A DNA stretch of 50,830 bases from Nonomuraea zeae (GTDB lineage Bacteria; Actinomycetota; Actinomycetes; Streptosporangiales; Streptosporangiaceae), in the NCBI RefSeq assembly GCF_005889725.1, contig NZ_VCKX01000057.1, positions 1-50,830 on the forward strand, read 5' to 3'. Made by a program: the position numbers and the translations under genes. Shown piece after piece: positions 15,429 to 24,834 of the stretch. Numbering within the stretch: the first letter of the stretch is position 1; each line of letters starts with the position of its first letter. The notes under the pieces are model-generated. The model did not search any database. It was not told the DNA's origin and was given only the letters and a program-made list of their open reading frames with translations.

Positions 15429-17993
15429 TCAGGCGGACGCGGCGTCCTTCTCCTGGTTGCGCAGGGCGCGGCTGACGCCGTCGGCGCCTTCGAGGATCAA
15501 CCGGCGCAGCGCCTGCGGCGGGTTCTCCGCCGCCAGGAAGTCGTTCGCGGCCTGCACGGTCGCGGCCTCGATGAGCAGCGAGGGGAAGCAGCCCACCGCG
15601 AACGACGACGCCTGGTCGAACGTCCACTCCTGGTAGATCCGCCCCACCTCCGCGAAGTACTTCTCGCGGTACGGCCTGAGCAGCTCGGGGTGGTGCGGGT
15701 CCTGGAAGCCGCCGATCGTGGTGCGGGCGATGCTGTTGGCCAGCTGGCCGCCCACGATCCGCTCCCACGCGGCCGCCTTGGCCCCGGCGTCCGGGATCGC
15801 GGCCCGGCACAGCGCGGCCGAGCGCTCACCCGTCGCCGTAGGGTCCCGCTCCAGCTCGGCGTCGATGTCGGACTCGGCCAGCCGGCCGCCGACCACCAGC
15901 GCGTGCACCAGCGTCCAGCGCAGGTCGGCGTCCACGGTCAGCCCCTCGGGCACCGCGGAGCCGTCCAGGATGCCCTCCAGCAGCGCCAGGTCCTCCGCCG
16001 AGGTCGCCACGGGGGCGAACGCCTGCAGGAAGGCGAGCTGGAGGTCCGAGCCCGGTGCGGCCGAGCCGAGCAGCGAGCGCAGCTCGGCGGCCAGCAGAGA
16101 CAGGCCCTCCGCCCGCCACGCCGGGTCGGCGTACTGCTGCACGGACATGCGGGCCTGCCGCAGCACGGCCTGCAGGACCGTGATGTCGGTGACCGTGGAC
16201 ACGCCCGAGATGACCAGCTTGACGTAGTCGCGCGTGGACATCTCGCCGTCGCGGGTCATGTCCCAGGCCGCCGACCAGCACAGGGCCCTCGGCAGCGACT
16301 CGGTGAACCGGGCGATGCCGCCGTTGACCAGCGTCCGCAGCGAGTCGTCGTCGAGGCGGATCTTGGCGTAGGTCAGGTCGTCGTCGTTGAGCAGCACCAG
16401 GTCGGGCTGCTCCTCGCCGACGAGCTGGGCCACGTTCGTGCGGGCGCCGACCACGTCCAGCTCGACGCGCTTGGTCCGGGTCAGCACGCCGTCGGCCAGG
16501 GAGTACAGGCCGATCGCGATCCGGTGCGAGCGCAGGGTCGGGTAGTCGGCCGGGGCCTCCTGCAGCACCTCGAAGCTGGTGAACCGGCCTCCGGACACCT
16601 CGAACGACGGGCGCAGCGTGTTGACCCACGCGGTCTCCAGCCACTCCTTCGACCAGGAGGACAGGTCGCGGCCCGAGGTCCGCTCCAGCGCGGTGAGCAG
16701 GTCCTTCAGCTCGGTGTTGCCCCAGGCGTGCTCGGCGAAGTAGTCGCGGACGCCGGCCAGGAAGTTGTCCAGGCCCACGTACGCCACGAGCTGCTTGAGC
16801 ACCGAGGCGCCCTTGGCGTAGGTGATGCCGTCGAAGTTGACCTCGACCGCCTGCATGTCGGGGATGTCGGCGGCGATGGGGTGCGTCGAGGGGAGCTGGT
16901 CCTGGCGGTAGGCCCAGGCCTTCTCCACGTTCGCGAACGTCGTCCACGCGCGCGTGCCCCACCTCGTGGCCTCGGCCTGGGCGAGCACGGACATGTAGGT
17001 GGCGAACGACTCGTTCAGCCACAGGTCGTCCCACCAGCGCATGGTGACCAGGTCGCCGAACCACATGTGCGCCATCTCGTGCAGGATCGTCTCGGCGCGC
17101 CGCTCGACCACCGCGTCGGTGACCCGGGAGCGGAAGACGTAGTCCTCCAGGAACGTCACGCAGCCCGCGTTCTCCATGGCGCCGGCGTTGAACTCCGGCA
17201 CGAAGAGCTGGTCGTACTTGCCGAAGGGGTAGCGCACCCCGAACACGCGGTGGAAGAAGTCGAAGCCCTGCCGGGTGACCTCGAGGATGTTGTCGGCGTC
17301 GAGGTGCTCGGCGAGCGAGGCCCGGCAGTAGATGCCCAGCGGGATGCCATCGTGCTCCGAGGTCACCTTGTGGTACGGCCCGGCCACCAGCGCGGTGATG
17401 TAGGTGGACATGACCGGCGTGGGCGGGAACTCCCAGCGCCGGGCCGCCTGCACCACGCCGTGCTTGCCGCTCTCCTCCGGCAGCTCCGTCACCTTGGCGG
17501 CGGCCGCGTTGGAGACGACCTCCCAGTCGCCCGGGGCGAGCACGGTGAGCTGGAAGGCGGCCTTGAGGTCGGGCTGGTCGAAACAGGCGTACATGCGGTG
17601 GGCGTCGGCCGTCTCGAACTGGCTGTGCAGATAGACCTTCTGGTCCACCGGGTCGACGAAGCGGTGCAGGCCCTCGCCCGTACGCATGTAACTGCAGTCG
17701 GCGTCCACGCGCAGCTCGTTGGACTCGGCGACGGAGGGCAGCGGGAAGCGGCCCTTCTCCTCGTCGTAGCTCTCGACGTCGAGGTCCTCGCCGTTGAGTG
17801 TCACCTTGCGTACGCGCGCGCCGTGCAGGTCGATGAACGTGGGCGCGCCAGGGCGGCTGCTGGTGAAGCGGACCGTCGTGACGCTCTCGAAACGCTCGTC
17901 CCCCTCTGTCAGGTCGAGTGCGACCTCGTACGACTCGACCTTCAACAGCCGGGCGCGCTCGCGAGCCTCGTCCCGGGTCAGGTTGCCTGCCAA
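15429..17993 (-). CDS. pepN: Aminopeptidase N (M1 metallopeptidase)
   Basis: The 854-residue protein removes N-terminal amino acids from peptides in the cytoplasm. M1 hallmarks are present: the exopeptidase motif GAMEN near residue 270, the zinc site HEMAHMWFGD (305-314) with the third ligand Glu in NESFATY near 328, and a large C-terminal ERAP1-like helical domain. The start is TTG 17993: it gives LAGNLTRDEARERARLL, matching the N-terminus of actinomycete PepN, and has a perfect AAGGAG 6 bases upstream. An in-frame ATG at 18041 would add 16 unrelated residues. It is divergent from the Rv2466c-type gene and ends at a strong terminator. Confidence 0.97.
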   Translation of the reverse strand: MAGNLTRDEARERARLLKVESYEVALDLTEGDERFESVTTVRFTSSRPGAPTFIDLHGARVRKVTLNGEDLDVESYDEEKGRFPLPSVAESNELRVDADCSYMRTGEGLHRFVDPVDQKVYLHSQFETADAHRMYACFDQPDLKAAFQLTVLAPGDWEVVSNAAAAKVTELPEESGKHGVVQAARRWEFPPTPVMSTYITALVAGPYHKVTSEHDGIPLGIYCRASLAEHLDADNILEVTRQGFDFFHRVFGVRYPFGKYDQLFVPEFNAGAMENAGCVTFLEDYVFRSRVTDAVVERRAETILHEMAHMWFGDLVTMRWWDDLWLNESFATYMSVLAQAEATRWGTRAWTTFANVEKAWAYRQDQLPSTHPIAADIPDMQAVEVNFDGITYAKGASVLKQLVAYVGLDNFLAGVRDYFAEHAWGNTELKDLLTALERTSGRDLSSWSKEWLETAWVNTLRPSFEVSGGRFTSFEVLQEAPADYPTLRSHRIAIGLYSLADGVLTRTKRVELDVVGARTNVAQLVGEEQPDLVLLNDDDLTYAKIRLDDDSLRTLVNGGIARFTESLPRALCWSAAWDMTRDGEMSTRDYVKLVISGVSTVTDITVLQAVLRQARMSVQQYADPAWRAEGLSLLAAELRSLLGSAAPGSDLQLAFLQAFAPVATSAEDLALLEGILDGSAVPEGLTVDADLRWTLVHALVVGGRLAESDIDAELERDPTATGERSAALCRAAIPDAGAKAAAWERIVGGQLANSIARTTIGGFQDPHHPELLRPYREKYFAEVGRIYQEWTFDQASSFAVGCFPSLLIEAATVQAANDFLAAENPPQALRRLILEGADGVSRALRNQEKDAASA

Positions 17994-18082
17994 GTTGCGC
18001 TCCTTTTCACCACTTCGTCGGGGTTGTCCGTATCCTGCCATGCCGGGAATACGATCCGAACCACCTCAGGTTATGGCCAGAC

Positions 18083-18703
18083 GTGACTGAGAAGATTCCC
18101 GTGGATCTGTGGTTCGATCCTTCCTGTCCGTTCGCCTGGGTTACGTCACGATGGTTGCTCGAAGTTGGGAAAGTTCGCTCCATCGAGCCTCGCTGGCGCT
18201 TCATGTCCCTGCATTTCCTCAACGAGGGCAAGGACGTGCCGGATGAATACCGCGAGGGCGCTATTCGTGCCCATGGAGCCGTACGCGTGGTGGCGGCCGC
18301 CGCCGCCAAGCACGGCGACCAGGCCATCGGCGCCCTCTACACCGAGCTCGGCACCCGCCTGCACAACGAGGGCAAGAGCAAGGAGCCCGAGAGCTTCCGC
18401 GAGACCATCGAGTCCGCGCTGGCGGGCGCGGGGCTGGAGCCGGGCCTGATCGAGGCCGTCGACTCCGACGAATACGACGGCGCCATCCGCGCCTCGCACG
18501 ACGAGGGCATCAACCTCGTCGGCCAGGAGGTCGGCACGCCGATCATCCGGGTCGGCGCCAACGCCTTCTTCGGGCCCGTGATCACCCGGATCCTGCGGGG
18601 CGAGGAAGCGGGGCGGCTCTGGGACGGCGTTCTGATGGTCACCGAATCCGATGACTTCTTCGAGCTGAAGCGCACCCGCACCAAGCGTCCTCAGTTCGAC
18701 TGA
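18083..18703 (+). CDS. Rv2466c-type mycothiol-dependent nitroreductase/DsbA-fold protein
   Basis: The 206-residue protein aligns along its length with my recollection of Mycobacterium tuberculosis Rv2466c: VDLWFDPSCPFAWVTSRWLLEV at the start, the middle part SLHFLNEGKDVPDEYREG, and GTPIIRVGANAFFGPV and FFELKRTRTKRPQFD at the end. Rv2466c is a thioredoxin-fold enzyme that uses mycothiol and reduces nitro compounds. Here the active-site CPWC is CPFA (Cys15 to Ala18), leaving one cysteine. GTG 18083 is the only in-frame start near the conserved N-terminus. It is divergent from pepN, 89 bp apart. Confidence 0.88.
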   Translation: MTEKIPVDLWFDPSCPFAWVTSRWLLEVGKVRSIEPRWRFMSLHFLNEGKDVPDEYREGAIRAHGAVRVVAAAAAKHGDQAIGALYTELGTRLHNEGKSKEPESFRETIESALAGAGLEPGLIEAVDSDEYDGAIRASHDEGINLVGQEVGTPIIRVGANAFFGPVITRILRGEEAGRLWDGVLMVTESDDFFELKRTRTKRPQFD

Positions 18704-18843
18704 CATGTCCACCCGGCGCCGGGGCGCGCCGGGGATAATCGTGATACGCGGACGGGGGAAACCTTGATCGCGGTGGAGAAGGCTTATCCTCCAGTCAAAG
18801 TGAGCACTGTCCCAGTCTCCTGAGGCACTGTCAGGATGTGGCT

Positions 18844-20247
18844 ATGCGTCAGCTGTATATCGGCGGCTCGTGGACCGCTTCGGCGTCCGACGAGCCCATC
18901 GAGGTCGTCAACCCGGCCACGGAAGAGATCATCGATCGAGTGCCCGCCGGCACTCCCGACGATGTCGAGTCAGCCGCCAACGCCGCCAGAAGAGCCTTCT
19001 CCGCCTGGTCGGAGACGCCTCCCGCCGAGCGCGGCAAGCTGCTCGGCAATGCGGCCGAGCTGCTGAAACAGCGCTCCGACGAGATGGCCAAGACGATCGC
19101 GACCGACATGGGCGCCCCCCTGGGGTTCGCGCTCAAGGTGCAGACGCTCATGCCCGCGACGGTCCTTTCCTCCTACGCCCAGCTCGCCGAGAGCTACCCG
19201 CGCGAGTCGCGCATCGGCAACTCCCTGCTGGTCAAGGAGCCGATCGGGGTGGTCGCCGCGATCACGCCCTGGAACTACCCGCTGCACCAGGTCATCTGCA
19301 AGGTCGCGCCCGCGCTGGCGGCGGGCTGCACGGTGGTGCTCAAGCCGAGCGAGGTGGCGCCGCTGGCCGCGTACGCGCTGGCGGAGATCTTCCACGAGGT
19401 GGGCCTGCCCGCCGGTGTGTTCAACCTGGTCAGCGGGCGCGGTCCGGTCGTCGGCGAGGCCATGGCCGCCCACCCCGAGGTGGACATGGTCTCCTTCACC
19501 GGCTCGACGGCCGCGGGCCGCAGGGTGGCCGCGCTGGCGGCGGAGTCGGTCAAGCGGGTGGCGCTGGAGCTCGGCGGCAAGTCCGCCAACATCATCCTGC
19601 CCGACGCCGACCTCGCCCTGGCCGTCAAGGTCGGCGTGGCCAACTGCTTCGTCAACGCCGGCCAGACGTGCTCGGCGTGGACCCGCATGATCGTCCACCG
19701 CGACCAGTACGACGAGGCCGTCCGGCTGGCCGTCGAGATCGCCCGCGGCTACACCGTCGGCGACCCCTTCGACGAGTCCACCAAGATCGGCCCGCTGGTG
19801 TCCGCGACCCAGCGCGACCGGGTGATCCGCTACATCAACCGGGGCCAGGAAGAGGGCGCCCGGCTGGTCGCCGGCGGCACCGAGCGGCCGCACGAGCGCG
19901 GCTACTACGTCGAGCCCACGGTGTTCGCGGGGGTGGAGCCGGGGATGACGATCGAGCAGGAGGAGATCTTCGGGCCGGTCCTGTCGCTGATCCCGTACAC
20001 GACCGAGGACAGCGCCGTCCAGATCGCCAACGACACCAAATACGGCCTGGCCGGCGCGGTCTGGTCGGGCGAGGAGCAGCACGCGCTCGCGGTCGCCCGC
20101 CGCCTGCGCACGGGCCAGGTGGCGGTCAACGGCGGCCGGTTCAACCCGCTGGCCCCCTTCGGCGGCTACAAGCAGTCGGGCGTGGGCCGCGAGCTCGGCG
20201 AGTACGGGCTCGAGGAATATCTCGAGGTCAAGTCCCTGCAGCTCTGA
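18844..20247 (+). CDS. Aldehyde dehydrogenase family protein
   Basis: The 467-residue protein oxidises an aldehyde with NAD(P)+. The cofactor region ITPWNYPLHQ, the general base Glu in LELGGKSANI and the catalytic Cys in NAGQTCSAWTR are intact, and the C-terminus PFGGYKQSGVGRELGEYGLEEYLEVKSL is standard for the family. ATG 18844 is chosen because AGGA lies 7 bases before it; a GTG at 18838 is in frame but too close to that site. The substrate is not predictable. The repeat GCACTGTC occurs twice in the 40 bp upstream. The gene converges on an SDR gene across a GC-rich hairpin. Confidence 0.95.
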   Translation: MRQLYIGGSWTASASDEPIEVVNPATEEIIDRVPAGTPDDVESAANAARRAFSAWSETPPAERGKLLGNAAELLKQRSDEMAKTIATDMGAPLGFALKVQTLMPATVLSSYAQLAESYPRESRIGNSLLVKEPIGVVAAITPWNYPLHQVICKVAPALAAGCTVVLKPSEVAPLAAYALAEIFHEVGLPAGVFNLVSGRGPVVGEAMAAHPEVDMVSFTGSTAAGRRVAALAAESVKRVALELGGKSANIILPDADLALAVKVGVANCFVNAGQTCSAWTRMIVHRDQYDEAVRLAVEIARGYTVGDPFDESTKIGPLVSATQRDRVIRYINRGQEEGARLVAGGTERPHERGYYVEPTVFAGVEPGMTIEQEEIFGPVLSLIPYTTEDSAVQIANDTKYGLAGAVWSGEEQHALAVARRLRTGQVAVNGGRFNPLAPFGGYKQSGVGRELGEYGLEEYLEVKSLQL

Positions 20248-20256
20248 TCTCCCGCG

Positions 20257-20282
20257 CGCCGGGGCGGTCACCCGCCCCGGCG
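20257..20282. terminator. Shared hairpin between convergent genes
   Basis: CGCCGGGGCGG (20257-20267) and CCGCCCCGGCG (20272-20282) form an 11-bp perfect stem with a TCAC loop between the aldehyde dehydrogenase and SDR stops. There is no T-run, as is common for actinomycete terminators. Confidence 0.75.
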
Positions 20283-20289
20283 CCGGACG

Positions 20290-21018
20290 TCAGACGATCA
20301 TCCCGCCGGTGGCGTTGATGTTGTGCCCGGTGACCCAGCGCCCGTCGGGGCCGGCGAGGAAGGCCACCACCGCCGCGAGGTCGTCGGTACGCCCGAGCCG
20401 TCCCAGAGCGGTGAAGGCCGCCGTCTGGGCCAGCGCCTCAGGCGGGTTGGTGCCCCGCAGCATGTCGGTGTCGGTGGCGCCGGACGAGACGACGTTGACG
20501 GTGATCCCGCGCCCGCCCAGCTCCCGAGCCGCCACCTTGGCGAACTGCTCGATGGCGCCCTTGCTGCCGCAGTAGAGCATCAGGCCGGGCGCGGGCACCT
20601 GAGTGTTGAGCGTGGAGATGGTGATGATCCGCCCGCCGTCCCGCATGACCTGTCCCGCCCACTGCGTGGCCAGGAACACGGCCCGGGTGTTCACCGCGAA
20701 CACCCGCTCGTAGTCGGCGTCCGTGATGTCGGCCATGGCCATCTGCCCGGTGACGGCGGCGTTGTTGACGAGGATGTCCAGCCCGGGCAGCCGCGCCTCC
20801 GCCTCGGCGAACAGCCGCGCCAGATCCGCCTGGTCGCCGAGGTCGGCGCGGACGGCGTGCGCACCCGTCTCCTTGGCGACCTGGCGCGCCGCCTCCTCCG
20901 AGTGCTCGTAGCAGAAGACGACCTCGGCGCCGTCCTGGGTCAGTCGCTCCACGACGGCCTTGCCGATGCCTCTGGAGCCTCCGGTTACCAATGCCCCTTT
21001 TCCCGAAAGTACGCTCAT
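20290..21018 (-). CDS. SDR family NAD(P)-dependent oxidoreductase
   Basis: The 242-residue protein is a classical short-chain dehydrogenase: TGGSRGIGKAV (13-23) binds the cofactor, NNAAVTG stabilises the sheet, ISTLN supplies Ser, and YCGSK supplies Tyr and Lys. It resembles FabG-like and glucose dehydrogenase-like enzymes; the C-terminus ends NATGGMIV rather than VDGG. The Ser-Asn-Gly variations do not reveal the substrate. It starts 10 bp after the stop of the deformylase gene on the same strand, so the two are probably cotranscribed. Confidence 0.92.
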   Translation of the reverse strand: MSVLSGKGALVTGGSRGIGKAVVERLTQDGAEVVFCYEHSEEAARQVAKETGAHAVRADLGDQADLARLFAEAEARLPGLDILVNNAAVTGQMAMADITDADYERVFAVNTRAVFLATQWAGQVMRDGGRIITISTLNTQVPAPGLMLYCGSKGAIEQFAKVAARELGGRGITVNVVSSGATDTDMLRGTNPPEALAQTAAFTALGRLGRTDDLAAVVAFLAGPDGRWVTGHNINATGGMIV

Positions 21019-21027
21019 GTGGCCAAC

Positions 21028-21513
21028 CTACGTTCTGAGCATGATCTTTCGGGCTTCGTTCTTGGGGAGGCGGTCGACGTACAGTTTGCCGTCGAGGTGG
21101 TCGGTCTCGTGCTGGAAGCAGCGGGCCAGCGAGCCGCGGGCCTTGACGCGGACCGGCTGCTGCAGGCGGTCGAGGCCCTCGACGGTCACGCCCGCGGCCC
21201 GCGCGACCGGGGCGTAGATCGGCTGGCGGGACTGGCGGTCGGGCACGGACAGGCAGCCCTCCTCGTCGAGCACCTCTTCCTCGTCGTCGACGGTCAGGAC
21301 CGGGTTGACCAGGTGGCCCTTGCGCCCGGCGATGTCGTAGACGAACAGCCGCCGTGACACGCCGATCTGCGGGCCGGCCAGTCCGACGCCGTTGACCGCG
21401 TACATGGCCTGGAACATCTCGTCGATCAGGCGGCGCAGCTCGCGGTCGAAGTCCGTCACCGGCTCGGCGGGCGTGCGCAGCACCGGATCGCCGATGACGC
21501 GGATGTCACGCAT
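21028..21513 (-). CDS. def: Peptide deformylase
   Basis: The 161-residue protein removes the formyl group from new proteins. All three motifs are present: GVGLAGPQIG (42-51), EGCLSVPD (85-92) with the metal-ligand Cys, and HETDHLDG (135-142) with the two metal-ligand His residues and the catalytic Glu; the usual HExDHL spacing is kept. ATG 21513 has GGAG 5 bases upstream and gives the family start MRDIRVIGDPVLRTPA. Actinomycetes often have several deformylases. The SDR gene follows in the same transcript; rpiB is divergent. Confidence 0.96.
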   Translation of the reverse strand: MRDIRVIGDPVLRTPAEPVTDFDRELRRLIDEMFQAMYAVNGVGLAGPQIGVSRRLFVYDIAGRKGHLVNPVLTVDDEEEVLDEEGCLSVPDRQSRQPIYAPVARAAGVTVEGLDRLQQPVRVKARGSLARCFQHETDHLDGKLYVDRLPKNEARKIMLRT

Positions 21514-21603
21514 GGATCTCCACTTTCGTAAGGACTGGACAACGCTAGGGGTCCTTACTCTAGTCAGCGAGACCGAGCGCCGGGGCTGTGGAAGACTGGT
21601 CAG

Positions 21604-22071
<468 letters not shown>

Positions 22072-22078
22072 TCACGGC

Positions 22079-22225
22079 CTAGCTCTTGCGTTTCGCATCA
22101 CGTCTGGGCATCTCATCGCGCAGGGGCCGCCGGTCGGCGGCCTCCTGCTGCTCCTTCGACGGCTTGGAGACGTCGCGGGCACGCATGGCGATGATCGCCG
22201 TGATCTGCAGACTTTGCAGCGCCAT
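22079..22225 (-). CDS. Small basic protein, 48 residues
   Basis: ATG 22225 follows GAAGGT/AAGGTC within 10 bases and opens a 48-codon frame to TAG 22079. The protein has a hydrophobic start (MALQSLQITAIIAMRARD) and a strongly charged tail (SKEQQEAADRRPLRDEMPRR). It lies exactly between the rpiB stop and the Eis-like gene's stop and fills the gap. I do not recognise a family. The third-position GC is consistent with coding, but the length makes this uncertain. Confidence 0.45.
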   Translation of the reverse strand: MALQSLQITAIIAMRARDVSKPSKEQQEAADRRPLRDEMPRRDAKRKS

Positions 22226-22240
22226 ACCTTCGACCTTACG

Positions 22241-23470
22241 TCAGAACGTCAGGCCCGCCCACGGTTTCGGACTCCACGACATGGCGGTGGCCAGCGAGCG
22301 CACCGTGCCGGGCGAGTGCTCGCGCAGCAGGCCCGCCTCGAGCGACTCCATGAGCAGCCCGTCGCCCATGTACGCCGATCCGAGCGCGGTGATCGGCAGC
22401 GTCATGTCGGGCTCGTCCTCGACGGGCTTGCACTCGGCGCCCGTCAGGTCGGCGGTGAGCCGCCAGCGCCTGGCGTTCCACGGGCACATGTCGTCCTCGA
22501 CCTCGATCACCACGTCCACCGCCGCCGAGTACGCCCGCGCGGCCAGCGCCACGTCCGCCTCGACCAGGCGGACCCAGAGCTCGTCGCCCCACCGCGCGCG
22601 CAGCTGACGGGGGTCGGCCAGCAGCGCGATCAGCGGGTCGTCCACGGGCCTGGTGCCCGCCTCGACCCTGGAGACCAGGTCCCGGTCCAGGACGCTGCGC
22701 CAGAGCAGGGCGTAGGCGGCGGGATCGGCCGCCTCCAGCTCGAACAGCCGCAGCTCGCCGTCCGGGACGCCGTTGTCGTCCCAGGCCGACTTGACCCGGA
22801 ACAGCGCGTAGCCGCGCACGCCGCCGTCGTCCTCGGCCAGCACCGCGCGCAGCGAGCCCGCGCCGCGCTGGTCGAACTCCTCGTCGGCCAGCAGGCCGGT
22901 CCAGGTCTGCGGCCTGCGCTCGTAGCGTCCTGGCCGGCGGGACACGACGGAGGCGAACAGCTGCTGCATCTCGTCGCTCACGTCGGCGGGCTTGGCCACC
23001 CTGATCCGCAGCGCCGGGTCCTGGGGCGCGTTCCTGACGAACGCCGAGCCGTGCCTGCGGATGTGGAAGGACAGCTCGCTGGCCGCTCTGCCGTATCCGT
23101 ACCGCCTGTAGATCGTGGCCTCGGAGGCGTAGAGGGCGGCGACGCTCTCGCCGCGCTCACGGATGTCGGCGAGCTGCCTGCGCATCAGCGAGGTCAGCAC
23201 GCCGCGGCGGCGATGGGAGGGCAGCACGCTGACGCTCGTCACCCCCGCGACGGGGAGCTGGGCGCCCGGCACCGTCATGGTGAAGCTGAAGATGGAGGTG
23301 ACTCCGGCGATGACGTCGCCGTCGAAGGCGGCGAGCGTCCGGTCGAACTCGGTCTCGGACTTGAACCGCTCTGTCTGCGTGGGGTGAGGCGTCCAGTTGA
23401 ACGCTTCCTGGAGGACCCCGGCGAAGGCCGGCCACTCGGACTCGTCAATCGGGCGGATCGGATACGTCAT
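22241..23470 (-). CDS. Eis-like GNAT N-acetyltransferase
   Basis: The 409-residue protein has the three-part layout of Eis (enhanced intracellular survival) enzymes: an N-terminal GNAT domain with the acetyl-CoA loop LPSHRRRGVLTSLMRRQL (about 83-100), a second degenerate GNAT domain, and a C-terminal SCP-like domain ending in a free Phe409, the residue whose carboxylate acts in Eis catalysis. RRYGYGRA is also typical. Eis relatives acetylate several amines, including aminoglycosides in mycobacteria; what this one uses is unknown. ATG 23470 is the start. It may be followed by the 48-residue gene in the same transcript. Confidence 0.92.
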   Translation of the reverse strand: MTYPIRPIDESEWPAFAGVLQEAFNWTPHPTQTERFKSETEFDRTLAAFDGDVIAGVTSIFSFTMTVPGAQLPVAGVTSVSVLPSHRRRGVLTSLMRRQLADIRERGESVAALYASEATIYRRYGYGRAASELSFHIRRHGSAFVRNAPQDPALRIRVAKPADVSDEMQQLFASVVSRRPGRYERRPQTWTGLLADEEFDQRGAGSLRAVLAEDDGGVRGYALFRVKSAWDDNGVPDGELRLFELEAADPAAYALLWRSVLDRDLVSRVEAGTRPVDDPLIALLADPRQLRARWGDELWVRLVEADVALAARAYSAAVDVVIEVEDDMCPWNARRWRLTADLTGAECKPVEDEPDMTLPITALGSAYMGDGLLMESLEAGLLREHSPGTVRSLATAMSWSPKPWAGLTF

Positions 23471-23588
23471 CCGTCCAAGGTAGGAGCGGGCAAAGGGGGA
23501 CGGCCACCCAATATCCGTGCTTAATGATCAAGGCCTTGGTCAAGTGGGCTGCCCAAACAGGGGTCAGACCGATACAGTCAGGCGCATC

Positions 23589-24704
23589 ATGAGTTCCCGT
23601 CCGGCGCCGCTGATCCCGCCACGGGTCCGCGCCGTCCTGGTGCGGGTTCCGTTTCTCGTGTCCGCAGTCCGGTTCGTCCGCAGGGGCCCGCTGGGCCGCG
23701 ACCGCAACCTGCTCATCACCCTGTCCGTGCTCGCGCTCGTCATCGGGGCCCTGGCCGCGAAGGTGTCCACCGAGTGGTTCTCGCCCTCACTGCTCATCCT
23801 GGTGACCCTGGTCGGCGGGCTCCAGCTCCGGCTGGCCAGCCTGGTCAAGCTGCTCGTGGCCGTCGGCGTTGCGCTGGCCTACATCGCGATCACGCTGGGC
23901 GTGGCCCGCATCGGGCTCGGGCTCACCGTGACGATCGGGTTCACCACCGTGCTCGCCGTGCTCATGGCCCGCACCAGGGGCAAGCTGGGCGTGCAGGGCC
24001 TGCGCGGCGACGCGATGCTGCTGGAGCTGCGCGACCGGCTGCGGAGCCAGGGCGAGCTGCCGCCGCTGCCCAAGGACTGGGGCGGCAAGGTCGTGCTCAA
24101 GCAGGCGGGCGGCTCGTCGTTCGGCGGCGACTTCCTGGTCTCCATGCGCGACGGCGACTCCGTCGAGATCGCCCTGGTCGACGTGTCGGGCAAGGGCGTC
24201 GACGCGGGCACCAGGGCGCTGCTGCTGTCCGGCACGTTCGGCGGCCTGCTCGGCTCGGTCGAGGACTTCCTGCCCGCGTGCAACGCCTACCTGCACCGAC
24301 AGCGGGGCGACGAGGGGTTCGTGACCGCGGTGCACGTGCGGCTCGACCTGGCGACGGGCGACTACACGATCACCTCGGCCGGGCATCCGCCGGTGGTGAA
24401 GTTCGACGCGGGCACCGGAAACTGGCAGGTCGCCACGGCCAAGGGCGTGGTCCTCGGCGTGGTGCCCGACCTGCACTGCGAGCCCGACAGCGGCACCCTG
24501 CGCAAGGGCGACGCGCTGCTGCTCTACACCGACGGGCTGATCGAGCAGCCGGGCCGCGACATCGACGCCGGGCTCGACCGCCTGCTCGGGGAGGCGGAGC
24601 GGCTGCTGCCCTCCGGGTTCCGTGACGGCGCCAGGGCGCTGGTCAACTCCATGTCGTCGGGGCACAACGACGACTGCGCGCTGGTGCTGATCTGGCGTCC
24701 GTAG
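23589..24704 (+). CDS. Membrane PP2C-type (SpoIIE/RsbU) serine phosphatase
   Basis: The 371-residue protein has four hydrophobic segments in its first 140 residues (NLLITLSVLALVIGALAA; LLILVTLVGGLQL; LLVAVGVALAYIAITLGVA; TVTIGFTTVLAVLMA) and a SpoIIE phosphatase domain after it. The metal-ligand aspartates are in GGDFL, LVDVSGKGVDAG, YTDGLIE and HNDDCALV. Such proteins dephosphorylate anti-sigma antagonists in partner-switching cascades. ATG 23589 gives MSSRPAPLIPPRVR; a longer frame from 23517 has no support. No antagonist or anti-sigma gene is adjacent, but a histidine-kinase-like ATPase lies at 41299. The gene converges on the response regulator. Confidence 0.92.
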   Translation: MSSRPAPLIPPRVRAVLVRVPFLVSAVRFVRRGPLGRDRNLLITLSVLALVIGALAAKVSTEWFSPSLLILVTLVGGLQLRLASLVKLLVAVGVALAYIAITLGVARIGLGLTVTIGFTTVLAVLMARTRGKLGVQGLRGDAMLLELRDRLRSQGELPPLPKDWGGKVVLKQAGGSSFGGDFLVSMRDGDSVEIALVDVSGKGVDAGTRALLLSGTFGGLLGSVEDFLPACNAYLHRQRGDEGFVTAVHVRLDLATGDYTITSAGHPPVVKFDAGTGNWQVATAKGVVLGVVPDLHCEPDSGTLRKGDALLLYTDGLIEQPGRDIDAGLDRLLGEAERLLPSGFRDGARALVNSMSSGHNDDCALVLIWRP

Positions 24705-24834
24705 TGACGTTTCACACGGGTGAGGTCGTGATGGCGGTCACTGGCAGCGGGCTTCGCGCTGCTGAGATCCTCTAGGAGTTCGGGCCCCGGCGGAGCGGCG
24801 CGGCTTCACCGGGGTCCCGTACCATCTCGGCTGC
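24705..24834. other. Convergent intergenic region with hairpins
   Basis: No gene is seen. GCAGCG...CGCTGC (around 24743-24761) and CCCCGG (24785-24790) with CCGGGG (24809-24814) can form hairpins, which may serve as terminators of the phosphatase and regulator genes that converge here. Confidence 0.45.
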
